Part shown: one piece after another, positions 45,493 through 53,644 of the stretch
How positions within the stretch are numbered: position 1 is the first letter of the stretch
How the letters are laid out: each line of letters starts with the position of its first letter
Assembly: GCF_018704065.1 (NCBI RefSeq)
Contig: NZ_JAGUQP010000001.1
Coordinates: 198,490-262,489 of the forward strand
Length of the DNA stretch: 64,000 nt
DNA from: Desulfovulcanus ferrireducens
GTDB lineage: Bacteria; Desulfobacterota; Desulfovibrionia; Desulfovibrionales; Desulfonatronovibrionaceae
Direction of reading: 5' to 3'
The notes under the pieces: model-generated
What the model was told of the DNA's origin: nothing
The model's database searches: none
What the model saw: the letters and a program-made list of their open reading frames with translations, nothing else
Program-made: the position numbers and the translations under genes

Positions 45493-46567
45493 TGGCTTAA
45501 AAGATCCTAAATTGTGTCGCAATGTCTTGCGTCAGATCGAAGCTGAGGTTGATGAACAGTTTCGCTTTATGGAGGTTTGCGGCACGCACACGGTCGCTAT
45601 TTTCCAAAGTGGTTTGCGTTCTATACTACCTGATAAGATTATTCATTTATCAGGTCCTGGTTGTCCTGTGTGCGTAACTCATGAAAGAGAGGTAGCCGCA
45701 TATTTAGAGCTGGCTGAAAAAGAGGATGCCATTATCGCTACCTTTGGGGATCTGATGCGTGTCCCTGGCCCGGATAAAAAGAATTTAAAGGATGCCCAGG
45801 CCGAGGGAGCCAGAATAAAGGTGGTTTATTCGGCTTTTGACGCATTGAAGGTGGCTATGGAGAATCCTCAAGACAAGGTGGTCTTTCTAGGTATTGGCTT
45901 TGAGACCACTGCCCCGACAATAGCTGCGACATTAAAAGTGGCCAAAGAGCAGGGTATAAACAATTTTTACGTGCTGTCGTTTCATAAATTGGTCCCTCCT
46001 GCACTTAAGGCCTTGGTTCAAGACAAAGAAATAAAGGTGGAAGGGTTCCTTTTGCCTGGCCATGTCTCGACCATCATTGGCCTTGAGCCATATAAATTCC
46101 TGGCCCAAGAATACAATATTCCAGCGGTAATCAGCGGGTTTGAACCCTTGGATATTTTACAGGCCATTTTAATGATGCTCAGGCAGAAAAATAACCACGA
46201 AGCAAAAGTGACGAATAACTATAAGCGGGCTGTGGCTGATATTGGCAACCCCAAGGCCAGGCAGGTCATGGATGAAGTTTTTGAGGTTGTTGATACTTTT
46301 TGGCGTGGTATTGGCGTTATTCCTCAAAGTGGATTGGGTCTAAACAGGGATTATGAACGATTTGATGCCTTAAAGGCATTCAATCTAACTCTGCCTGACG
46401 TTGCCCCAATAGCCGGGTGTAGGTGCGGCGACGTGCTAAAGGGAAAAGTCAGGCCCGATGAATGTCCTTTGTTTAAAAAAGCATGTTCGCCAGCTTCTCC
46501 TGTAGGCCCTTGTATGGTTTCTACAGAAGGTTCATGCGCTGCCTATTTTAAGTATATGGTTGAATAG
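45479..46567 (+). CDS. hypD: Hydrogenase maturation protein HypD
   Basis: A 362-residue iron-sulfur protein that assembles Fe(CN)2CO with HypC and HypE. Signatures: FMEVCGTHTVAIFQSGL, LSGPGCPVCVT, GIGFETTAPT and the C-terminal Cys-rich GCRCGDVL...CPLFKKACSP...GPCMVSTEGSCAAY. The TTG start at 45479 has AAGAGGGG 6 bases before it and overlaps hypC by 14 bases. No hydrogenase structural genes, hypA, hypB or hypF lie in the window. Confidence 0.94.
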   Translation: MNLHDGLKDPKLCRNVLRQIEAEVDEQFRFMEVCGTHTVAIFQSGLRSILPDKIIHLSGPGCPVCVTHEREVAAYLELAEKEDAIIATFGDLMRVPGPDKKNLKDAQAEGARIKVVYSAFDALKVAMENPQDKVVFLGIGFETTAPTIAATLKVAKEQGINNFYVLSFHKLVPPALKALVQDKEIKVEGFLLPGHVSTIIGLEPYKFLAQEYNIPAVISGFEPLDILQAILMMLRQKNNHEAKVTNNYKRAVADIGNPKARQVMDEVFEVVDTFWRGIGVIPQSGLGLNRDYERFDALKAFNLTLPDVAPIAGCRCGDVLKGKVRPDECPLFKKACSPASPVGPCMVSTEGSCAAYFKYMVE

Positions 46568-46643
46568 TTGAGTAGTTGAGTGGTTGAGAGGGTGAGTAGT
46601 TGAGTAGGTGAGTAGTTGAGAGGGTGAGTAGGTGAGTGGGTGA
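46560..46643 (+). repeat. 8-bp tandem repeat array after hypD, about 11 units
   Basis: Units of the form (T/G)TGAGTAG run with exact 8-base spacing from 46560 to 46643; the unit core TTGA or GTGA recurs at 46560, 46568, 46576, 46584, 46592, 46600, 46608, 46616, 46624, 46632 and 46640. The array includes the last codons of hypD and fills part of the hypD-hypE gap. Another TTGAGTAA occurs at about 46749. Confidence 0.85.
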
Positions 46644-46829
46644 AAAAGCCAAGGGCAAAAGGCTAAAAGATTAAGAGGCCGGCTGATTAAAAATTTAAGA
46701 ATTTTTTAGCATTATACTGGCTTTAGGTGTCATAAGAAGATTAATAAGTTGAGTAAGTTGTCACCATTTTTACACTCAACTCAAAACTCGAAACTCAGCT
46801 CCCAGAATTCATCGGAACGAGGTAATATA

Positions 46830-47837
46830 ATGGGCAAAAAAGTTTTATTGGATTATGGAAGTGGAGGAAAAGCCTCGCAAAGGCTAATTAGTGAACTTTT
46901 TTTAAAGTATTTAGGCAATGAAAGATTAAATCGTCTTGATGATGCTGCTTTTTTAACCAATCTTGATGGCCCTTTGGCCATGAGTACGGATAGTTATACT
47001 GTTGATCCCTTGTTTTTTCCAGGAGGAAACATCGGTTCGCTGGCTGTGCACGGCACGGTCAATGATGTGGCCATGCTTGGGGCCAGACCAATGTTTTTGA
47101 GTTGTGCCTTTATTATAGAAGAAGGTCTGGAGATGGAGGTCCTGGAGGAAATTGTGGCCTCTATGGGTGAAGCAGCTAAAAAAAGTGGCGTGGAAATTGT
47201 TACCGGTGATACAAAAGTAGTGCCCAAGGGCGCGGTAGATAAAATTTTTATCAACACTACAGGAATTGGTCAGATTGTGGCTAATCCCGCACCCAGCGGG
47301 CACAGGGCCAAGCCTGGTGATGTAATTATAGTTAGCGGCAGCATGGGTGATCACGGGCTGGCCATTTTATCCCACAGGCAGGGTATTGCCTTTGATAGCA
47401 ATGTGGAAAGCGATTCAGCACCTTTAAATCACCTGGTTTTAAAACTTGTGCAAGAGATTCCGGATATCCATGTCTTACGCGATCCCACCCGCGGGGGATT
47501 GGCCACCACACTAAATGAGATTGCCCAGCAATCTCAGGTGGAATGTTTAATTTTTGAGGATAAGATTCCCATCCGTGAGGAAGTGAAAGGCGGATGTTCT
47601 TTTTTGGGTCTCGATCCGTTGTACCTGGCCAATGAAGGCAAATTAATCTGTATTTTACCTGAAAATCAGGCAGAGAAAGCATTAGAAATTATGCGTAGTG
47701 ACCCCTTAGCCCAGGAGTGCGCCATTATTGGTCAGGTAAGTGATGAGCGCCCCGGCAAGGTTGTTTTAGAGACGGGACTTGGAGGGCATAGGCTTTTAGA
47801 TATGCTGGAAGGGGAACAATTGCCGAGGATTTGTTAA
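46830..47837 (+). CDS. hypE: Hydrogenase maturation protein HypE
   Basis: HypE dehydrates the thiocarboxamide on its own C-terminal cysteine to make the cyanide ligand for [NiFe] hydrogenase. The 335-residue protein has the PurM-like N-terminal ATP-binding half (LDYGSGGKASQRLISELF, DDAAFL, DSYTVDPLFFPGGNIGSLAVHG) and ends with the required PRIC motif. ATG 46830 has GAGGT upstream; an in-frame upstream extension runs through non-conserved repeat-like sequence. Confidence 0.94.
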   Translation: MGKKVLLDYGSGGKASQRLISELFLKYLGNERLNRLDDAAFLTNLDGPLAMSTDSYTVDPLFFPGGNIGSLAVHGTVNDVAMLGARPMFLSCAFIIEEGLEMEVLEEIVASMGEAAKKSGVEIVTGDTKVVPKGAVDKIFINTTGIGQIVANPAPSGHRAKPGDVIIVSGSMGDHGLAILSHRQGIAFDSNVESDSAPLNHLVLKLVQEIPDIHVLRDPTRGGLATTLNEIAQQSQVECLIFEDKIPIREEVKGGCSFLGLDPLYLANEGKLICILPENQAEKALEIMRSDPLAQECAIIGQVSDERPGKVVLETGLGGHRLLDMLEGEQLPRIC

Positions 47838-47845
47838 GTGGGTGT

Positions 47846-47876
47846 ATGAGTAAATGAGTGAATGGGTGAATGAGTA
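47846..47876 (+). repeat. 4/8-bp periodic repeat after hypE
   Basis: TGAGTAAATGAGTGAATGGG and the following GTGAATGAGT show a TGAx core every 4 or 8 bases, related to the octamer family after hypD. Non-coding. Confidence 0.5.
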
Positions 47877-47904
47877 AAAGAGCCTGTGGCCTAACCTTTA
47901 TATC

Positions 47905-48002
47905 AACTCAATTTCCATAGTTTATTTCAGTCCTGGTTTCTTTCATGCTGGTACAAAAACCAGGACCTGTTCTCAAAGCTTGCTTGCGGACAGAGCATAA
48001 TA
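47905..48002. repeat. Single arm of the pst-type foldback element, copy C, before proS
   Basis: AACTCAATTTCCATAGTTTA, TTTCAGTCCTGGTTTCTTTC, ATGCTGGTACAAA and GCTTGCTTGCGGACAGAGCA follow the complement of the right arm of the element at 27502-27816 in the same order. The other arm is missing, and the match stops about 54 bases before the proS start. Upstream AGCCTGTGGCCTAACC (47882-47897) matches the outer end of the family too. Confidence 0.8.
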
Positions 48003-48055
48003 ACAGCCTGAACGTGAGCGTAGGCGTAATAACAGTAAAGCGTATAGGAGTCCTT

Positions 48056-49783
48056 ATGCTTTGGTCAAAATATTATATTCCAACTTTAAAAGAAGACCCG
48101 GCAGAGGCAGAGATAATCAGCCATAAATTGCTTCTGCGGGCAGGGATGATTCGCAAATTAACTTCCGGAATCTATATCTATCTACCTCTGGGCTGGAAGG
48201 CTCTGCAGAAAATTTCAGACATAATCCGTCAGGAAATGGACCGCTTTGGAGCCATTGAAATTAGCATGCCCGCGGTGCAGCCCGGTGATTTATGGAAAGA
48301 GTCGGGACGATGGGAGGTTTATGGTAAGGAATTGCTCCGCTTTAAAGATCGACATGGTCGCGACTATTGCTTTGGCCCCACCCATGAAGAAGTAATCACG
48401 GATTTAGTCAGGGGAGAAATCAAGTCTTACCGGCAGTTGCCAGTGAATTTATATCAGATTCAAACTAAATTTCGGGATGAAATCCGGCCCAGATTCGGAC
48501 TCATGCGCGGCCGCGAGTTCATTATGAAAGACGCCTATTCCTTTGATCGAGACGATCAGGGTGCAAATAAGAGCTATGAAGATATGTATGCTGCCTATAT
48601 GAGTATTTTTAAGCGATTGGGGTTAAAATTCAGGGCAGTAGAGGCTGATTCTGGTCCTATTGGCGGAAGTTTTTCCCATGAATTTATGGTCTTGGCCGAT
48701 ACCGGTGAAGACACCATTGCAGTGTGCACCAAATGTGATTTTGCTGCCAACCTGGAAAAGGCAGAAGTGAAGTATGCAGAAAAAGAGGGCAGCCCTGCTG
48801 AATGTCCTGCCCTGGAAAAGGTTTCCACGCCTGGTAAACATAGTGTGGAAGAAGTGGCAGATTTTTTAGGAGTGCCCAAGGAAAAAATTGTAAAAACCCT
48901 TCTTTATGAGGCTGATGGACGGCCTGTTGCCGTTCTTGTGCGCGGGGATAGAGAATTAAACGAGGTAAAACTGAAAAATTTGCTGGGTGCTTTAGACCTT
49001 AGACTGGCCAGTTTTGACCAGGTACAGAAGTGGTCCAATGCTCCGGTAGGCTTTGCCGGTCCTGTTGGGCTGAATGTGGAAGCTATTTATGCTGACCAGG
49101 AACTAATGTTTGATACTGATTATGTGGTAGGGGCCAATGAAGCCGATGCCCACTATTTGCATTTTCATCTGCAACGTGACGCGCAAATCGAAGGTTTTTT
49201 TGATCTGCGCCAGATTACAGAGTCAGATCCCTGTCCCAGATGCGGAGGTCCTATTGAACTAACCAAAGGCATTGAGGTGGGCCATATTTTTAAGTTGGGG
49301 ACAAAATATAGTGAGGCATTGAAAGCTACTTTTCTTGATGAAAATGGCAAAGAAAAGCCCATGATCATGGGGTGCTATGGCATTGGCGTAAGCCGCGTCC
49401 TGGCTGCATGTATTGAACAAAACCATGATGAAAACGGTATAATTTTTCCACCTCCGATTGCTCCTTACGATGCTCTTTTGCTGGCTTTAAATCCTAAAGA
49501 TAGTACAGTAAAAGAAAAGGCCAATGAAATATATGAGGCTTTGAGTGCGCAAGGAATTGATTGTCTCTTTGATGATCGGGATGAACGGCCCGGTGTAAAA
49601 TTTAAAGATGCCGATCTCATTGGTCTGCCATTGCAAATAATTGTTGGCGCCAAAGGCGTGAAAAAGGGTGTGGTGGAGATCAAGATCAGACATTCGGGAG
49701 AAAGAATAGAAGTAGGACTGGATGAAATTATACCAAGATTCAAAGAAGTGCAGAAAAAGGTATGGGCGCACTATGGTGTCTAG
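48056..49783 (+). CDS. proS: Prolyl-tRNA synthetase
   Basis: A 575-residue class II synthetase of the bacterial type with an inserted editing domain. Motif 1 region [21 protein letters not shown], motif 2 [16 protein letters not shown], the YbaK-like editing insert (about 235-375) and the C-terminal anticodon domain ([32 protein letters not shown]) are visible. ATG 48056 has TAGGAG 5 bases upstream; the open frame extends 37 codons into the copy-C repeat and is not native. Confidence 0.96.
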   Translation: MLWSKYYIPTLKEDPAEAEIISHKLLLRAGMIRKLTSGIYIYLPLGWKALQKISDIIRQEMDRFGAIEISMPAVQPGDLWKESGRWEVYGKELLRFKDRHGRDYCFGPTHEEVITDLVRGEIKSYRQLPVNLYQIQTKFRDEIRPRFGLMRGREFIMKDAYSFDRDDQGANKSYEDMYAAYMSIFKRLGLKFRAVEADSGPIGGSFSHEFMVLADTGEDTIAVCTKCDFAANLEKAEVKYAEKEGSPAECPALEKVSTPGKHSVEEVADFLGVPKEKIVKTLLYEADGRPVAVLVRGDRELNEVKLKNLLGALDLRLASFDQVQKWSNAPVGFAGPVGLNVEAIYADQELMFDTDYVVGANEADAHYLHFHLQRDAQIEGFFDLRQITESDPCPRCGGPIELTKGIEVGHIFKLGTKYSEALKATFLDENGKEKPMIMGCYGIGVSRVLAACIEQNHDENGIIFPPPIAPYDALLLALNPKDSTVKEKANEIYEALSAQGIDCLFDDRDERPGVKFKDADLIGLPLQIIVGAKGVKKGVVEIKIRHSGERIEVGLDEIIPRFKEVQKKVWAHYGV

Positions 49784-49819
49784 TTCAAATTTTCTTAACG
49801 TCCAACCTTGCAGTTATAA

Positions 49820-51211
49820 ATGGCACATATATTTTCAGTCTCCGAGCTAACAACAGCCATCAAAGAAGTTTTAGAGGTCCAATTTCCCTTTGTGTGGGTT
49901 AGAGGACAGGTATCCAATATGGCCAGACCCGGGTCTGGCCATATTTATTTTACCCTTAAAGACGAGCAGGCCAGTATTCGGGTAGTCTGGTTTAAGGGTA
50001 GTCAGGGATTTTCTAGAAAGGATGGTTTGAGCCTGGCTGAAAGTTTAGAAGATGGCCAGGAAGTCCTGTGTGCAGGACGAATTGGGGTCTATCCTCCGCG
50101 GGGGACCTATCAACTCATAGCTGAACTTGTTCAGGAACAGGGATTGGGGGATCTGTTTCTGGCTTTTGAGGCCTTAAAAAAGAAGCTGGCAGAACTTGGT
50201 TATTTTGATCCTGAACATAAAAAGCCCATTCCATATCATCCGGAGAAGATAGCCGTAATAACCGCCCCGCACGGTGCTGCTATCCAGGATTTTTTACGCA
50301 TTGCCCAGGATTTGGGCCTGGGTAGCGAAATAAGGATTTACCCCAGCCTGGTCCAGGGAGATCAGGCCCCAAAAGAGATTGTCCGGGCCATAAACCTGGC
50401 CAATGCACATAATTGGGCAGAGGTTCTGGTCTTGATTCGTGGTGGCGGATCATTAGAAGATCTCTGGGCCTTTAATACCGAGGAAGTGGCCAAGGCTATA
50501 TTTGAGTCCAATATCCCCGTGCTAACTGGCATTGGCCATGAAATCGATACAACTATTGCTGATCTTGTTGCGGATAAACGGGCTGCAACCCCCAGCCATA
50601 CGGCCCAGCTTCTCTGGCCGGAGCGAAAAGTGTTGGCCCAGGATCTGGATGAGCAAGAGATCAGGCTTCACAATGCCCTAAGAAAATTTTTTGTCCATAA
50701 AGAGACTATATTGCAGCAAATGCACAAGGCCCTGACCTGGTTGAGCCCTGAAAAACAGGTCCAGAGAACGGAAGAAAGGTTTGAGCACATGAGGGAGAGG
50801 TTGGAGCAGGCCTGGGTGGGGTTTGTGCGTCGGCAGGAAGACAGGCTGGGTTTGCTGGAAAAGGGGTTAAAAACCGTATTCGGTCCTGATTACTGGCAGG
50901 TCAGAGCGCAGATGCTATCTACTTATGAGATGCAGTTAAAGGGTGGTATCCAGAAAATTATGACCGGGTGCGAGGCTAGATTGGACCTGGTAGAGGAAAG
51001 GCTCTCCGGCCTTGATCCCCTAAAGCCTTTAGCTCGTGGATATAGTTTGGTAGAAATTGAGAAGACCGGCAAGTACTTGCGCCGTAAACAGGAAGTAGAA
51101 CCCGGCGATAAGTTGGGTATCAGGCTTCTGGAAGGTTCGATCAGGGCAGAGGTTGTTAAGGATAAGGAAGGAGAAAATGACCATGAAGAAAATAAGCTGG
51201 GAAGATTTTGA
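49820..51211 (+). CDS. xseA: Exodeoxyribonuclease VII large subunit
   Basis: A 463-residue subunit of ExoVII. The N-terminal OB fold ([27 protein letters not shown]...[10 protein letters not shown]) is followed by the catalytic domain ([58 protein letters not shown]) and a long coiled coil (about 270-400). The small subunit xseB, often next, is absent; csaA overlaps its end by 35 bases instead. Confidence 0.95.
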   Translation: MAHIFSVSELTTAIKEVLEVQFPFVWVRGQVSNMARPGSGHIYFTLKDEQASIRVVWFKGSQGFSRKDGLSLAESLEDGQEVLCAGRIGVYPPRGTYQLIAELVQEQGLGDLFLAFEALKKKLAELGYFDPEHKKPIPYHPEKIAVITAPHGAAIQDFLRIAQDLGLGSEIRIYPSLVQGDQAPKEIVRAINLANAHNWAEVLVLIRGGGSLEDLWAFNTEEVAKAIFESNIPVLTGIGHEIDTTIADLVADKRAATPSHTAQLLWPERKVLAQDLDEQEIRLHNALRKFFVHKETILQQMHKALTWLSPEKQVQRTEERFEHMRERLEQAWVGFVRRQEDRLGLLEKGLKTVFGPDYWQVRAQMLSTYEMQLKGGIQKIMTGCEARLDLVEERLSGLDPLKPLARGYSLVEIEKTGKYLRRKQEVEPGDKLGIRLLEGSIRAEVVKDKEGENDHEENKLGRF

Positions 51212-51518
51212 GAAGGTTGAACTCCGGGTAGGGACTATCATTGAAGCAGAAGAGTTTCCTGAGGCAAGGAAACCGGCTTATAAGCTTAAGGTTGATTTTG
51301 GTCCATTTGGAATCAGAAAATCTAGCGCTCAGATAACAGATTTGTATACGCCTGAGGAATTGGTAGGCAAGCAGGTAATTGGGGTTATTAATTTTCCGCC
51401 AAAACAGATTGGACCGTTCATGTCAGAATGTCTGGTAACCGGGTTTATTCAGGAAGATGGGGCTGTAGTATTGGCAGTTCCTGATAAACCGGTTGAGAAT
51501 GGTTTGAAATTGGCATGA
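51177..51518 (+). CDS. csaA: CsaA-like tRNA-binding domain protein
   Basis: A 113-residue single tRNA-binding (EMAP/CsaA) domain: [63 protein letters not shown]. CsaA has chaperone-like and tRNA-binding activity in Bacillus. ATG 51177 follows AAGGAGAAA; ATG 51183 is also possible. Its start lies within xseA, suggesting translational coupling. Confidence 0.9.
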   Translation: MTMKKISWEDFEKVELRVGTIIEAEEFPEARKPAYKLKVDFGPFGIRKSSAQITDLYTPEELVGKQVIGVINFPPKQIGPFMSECLVTGFIQEDGAVVLAVPDKPVENGLKLA

Positions 51519-51560
51519 GTTGATGAAAATATAATACTCAACTTTCTGGGTACTTTTCAT

Positions 51561-51786
51561 GATTGTTTTTTTCAATGCCAACAAAGACTTAGACACATAT
51601 AAAACTTGCTTGCGGGCAGTGCATAAAGGGATGCTTTGGTAAATCGCACGTTTACCTTTTATTGATACTTAGTTCATATTTTGATAAATTTTTGGCCAAG
51701 TTTCCCAATGCACTGCTTATCCGCAAGCTTCGCTAACATGTGTTACCTAAGCCGTTTGTAATGCATTTCAGAAAACAATCCTTTAA
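51561..51786. repeat. Foldback element, copy B, between csaA and the flavodoxin gene
   Basis: Inverted relative of the 27502-27816 element. Left side: TTCAATGCCAACAAAGACTT then AAAACTTGCTTGCGGGCAGT. Right side: GCACTGCTTATCCGCAAGCT, then CCTAAGCCGTTTGTAATGCA and TTTCAGAAAACAAT, the complement of the copy-A left arm. The two arms pair with each other around an AT-rich centre. The outer limits are approximate. Non-coding. Confidence 0.75.
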
Positions 51787-51851
51787 TACGAGTCGTATTA
51801 CAATAAGTTAGATAATCCAGAAAATTGAGTATAAAAAGATGGGAGGCTCTT

Positions 51852-52337
51852 ATGCAAATATTAGTTCTTTATTTTTCCAAAGGTGGCAATACGAAAAAAT
51901 TGGCTGAGGCCATAGCAGAAGGTGTAGAAGGCGTGGATGGCGTTAGCGCTGTTTTGAAAAGTACAAGTGAAGTGACCAAAGAGGATTTTTTAAATTCAGA
52001 GGGGATTATTGCTGGTTCGCCGGTTTACTTCGGAGTGATGGCTGCAGAGTTGAAAAAGGTTTTTGATGATTTTGTCTCCTTGCGCAGAAAAATGGAGGGT
52101 AAAGTTGGCGCTGCTTTTGCCACTGCCGGTAGTGAGACTGGTGGTAAGGAAACCACAATGTTTTCTATCATTCAGGCCATGATGATCTATGGGATGATAA
52201 TTGTTGGTGATCCCATGAGTGCTACCGGTCATTATGGTATTGCCTGCGTTGGCGCTCCGGATGAAAAAACCAAAGAAAACGGCAGGTTGTTAGGACAACG
52301 GGTTGCTGAAGTAGCCAAGAAACTGGCTAGCGATTAA
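51852..52337 (+). CDS. Flavodoxin-family protein (WrbA-like)
   Basis: A 161-residue flavodoxin-fold protein. The FMN phosphate loop is LYFSKGGNTKKLAEAI; SPVYFGVMAAELKKVFDDF and FATAGSETGGKETTMFSII match NAD(P)H:quinone oxidoreductase/WrbA-type proteins. It is cytoplasmic and would carry electrons or reduce quinones; the partner is unknown. ATG 51852 has GGGAGG 5 bases upstream, so the 9 extra N-terminal codons of the open frame are not used. A good terminator follows. Confidence 0.88.
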   Translation: MQILVLYFSKGGNTKKLAEAIAEGVEGVDGVSAVLKSTSEVTKEDFLNSEGIIAGSPVYFGVMAAELKKVFDDFVSLRRKMEGKVGAAFATAGSETGGKETTMFSIIQAMMIYGMIIVGDPMSATGHYGIACVGAPDEKTKENGRLLGQRVAEVAKKLASD

Positions 52338-52390
52338 ATTGGAGCCTGGATAAATTTTTGTTTGAAGATGTGTCTGTACGACCTGTTAAA

Positions 52391-52412
52391 TCCCGCCTTT
52401 GGCGGGATTTTT
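52391..52412 (+). terminator. Rho-independent terminator after the flavodoxin gene
   Basis: TCCCGCC (52391-52397), TTT, GGCGGGA (52401-52407), then TTTTT. A textbook intrinsic terminator. Confidence 0.92.
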
Positions 52413-52418
52413 GGTTTT

Positions 52419-52620
52419 TGATTTATTTTTTTCAGTTCAAACTTTGAGATTGCTTCGCTCCACTTTGCTTAAGCTCGCAATGACAGGGCCGAGATTGTCA
52501 TTGCGAGGGCAGCGAAGCTGCCCGTGGCAATCTCACCCATTATCTGAAAATTTCTGGCGCAAAATCTACTTTTATTCCAATGTGTTTAATGTAAAACTAA
52601 ATTGAAAATCACTCAACTTA
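52419..52620. mobile_element. MITE-like element, copy 2, left end degraded
   Basis: It aligns with the element at 11022-11234: TTTGAGAT..., the strong hairpin GGGCAGCGAAGCTGCCC (7-bp stem, GAA loop, with outer ATTGC/GCAAT), GTGGCAATCTCACCCATTA, CAATGTGTTTAATGTAAAAC and the right terminal AAAATCACTCAACTTA. The left terminal repeat is not recognisable where the element meets the flavodoxin terminator. It borders the accessory island on its left. Confidence 0.75.
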
Positions 52621-52690
52621 TTATCGGATACACTCACGTTTTTTTATCGTCATAATAAAATCTTTTTGCTCTACGGATTCAAGTCGAGAG

Positions 52691-53027
52691 ATGATAAATA
52701 TATCTATTTTATATTGATGAAACAGGCAATTTAGATCCAGAACTGGAAGTAATAAGACCAGACGGTTCCAAAGTTGAAAAAGACTGGCTTTATGTGCTTA
52801 CTGCTTTTGGTATTTTTGAGCACAAATGGAAGAGATTTTATCATTCTATCATTGCTAAAAAAAAGAGCTTGATTGAAGCTATTCGGCTACGGCATGGGAA
52901 GTTGCTAGATTTAGTTGACTGTGAAGTGAAATCAAACTGGATCAGAATATCATCTGAACGTAATTGTCATCATTTTCTTTCATTGCTTTTACAGACAGAA
53001 TTGTCCGTGGTGAAACAACTGCTATGA
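52691..53027 (+). pseudogene. DUF3800-like gene fragment
   Basis: Frame-shifted and truncated. In one frame ATG 52691 gives MINISILY; the other frame continues YIDETGNLDPELEVIRPDGS, then DWLYVLTAFGIFEHKWKRFY, ending LRHGKLLDLVDCEVKSNWIR and a short tail. The YIDETGN start and the later acidic EVK are typical of DUF3800, an RNaseH-like family frequent in mobile regions and some defence loci. The C-terminal half is missing. The last codons overlap the next start as ATGA. Confidence 0.55.
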
Positions 53028-53296
53028 TTACATTTTATCGAGATCAACTTTATGAGGAAGTTTGGACTGAACCTATTACCAGGTTAGCACAGAAATATGG
53101 CATATCTGATGTAGGTCTCTTAAAAATTACTAAAAAACTTAACATTCCAACTCCACCAAGAGGATATTGGGCAAAAGTCAGATATGGGAAAAGAGTTAAA
53201 CGTATACCTCTGCCTCCACTTAGACATGGCGTGCCCGATACTTACACTTTTCACCCTCAGCCCTATTCTAACAGAACATCGTTATTTAGATGTTAA
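53024..53296 (+). pseudogene. Truncated gene of an unknown family (N-terminal part)
   Basis: Ninety-one residues beginning MITFYRDQLYEEVWTEPITR, then YGISDVGLLKITKKLNIPTP and PRGYWAKVRYGK, which reads like a helix-turn-helix module. The pattern FYRDxLYExVW...RGYWAK recalls the start of a longer conserved hypothetical family; the last 15 residues (HPQPYSNRTSLFRC) do not look conserved, so the gene is probably cut. Its ATG overlaps the preceding stop by 4 bases. Confidence 0.5.
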
Positions 53297-53490
53297 TGTT
53301 TGATTACTGATAGTTAATTTTTAAAGAGAGGTTGTAGCTTTTTAAATAATAAAATAGACTTGGTGATTTTTGCCTGATTTTAAGAAGTCTACTTTATAAA
53401 ATATGAAAATATGCCTATTTTATAAAAGTTGACTTTTGATTTTTATCAAGGAAAAATAATTTTCAATCTGCAATCATGGAAACGGAGATT
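53297..53490. other. AT-rich gap in the accessory island
   Basis: About 190 bases without a gene, very AT-rich, with repeated TTTTATAAA-like words and no recognisable structure. Confidence 0.4.
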
Positions 53491-53643
53491 ATGATCCTGG
53501 AATATTTCAAAAAAAAGCAGCTAAGACTGTTAAATTCTGTTCCTTTAAAGTTTACCCGCAAACAATATATGAAAAAAATAGCTGCTAGGGAGAGGTTAAT
53601 CGGTTTGCTTGGCGCATCGGTTCTATTGTCACAGGAGATGTAA
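53491..53643 (+). pseudogene. Remnant of an AAA-type ATPase gene
   Basis: A 50-codon frame MILEYFKKKQLRLLNSVPLK then FTRKQYMKKIAARERLIGLL and GASVLLSQEM. The stretch RERLIGLLGA immediately precedes the Walker A loop (GARGVGKTTLLLQ) in a common family of DUF4143-type ATPases; here the P-loop and everything after it is deleted and the frame ends 2 bases before the SNF2 start. Recognition is from memory of the family pattern. Confidence 0.5.
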
Positions 53644-53644
53644 A

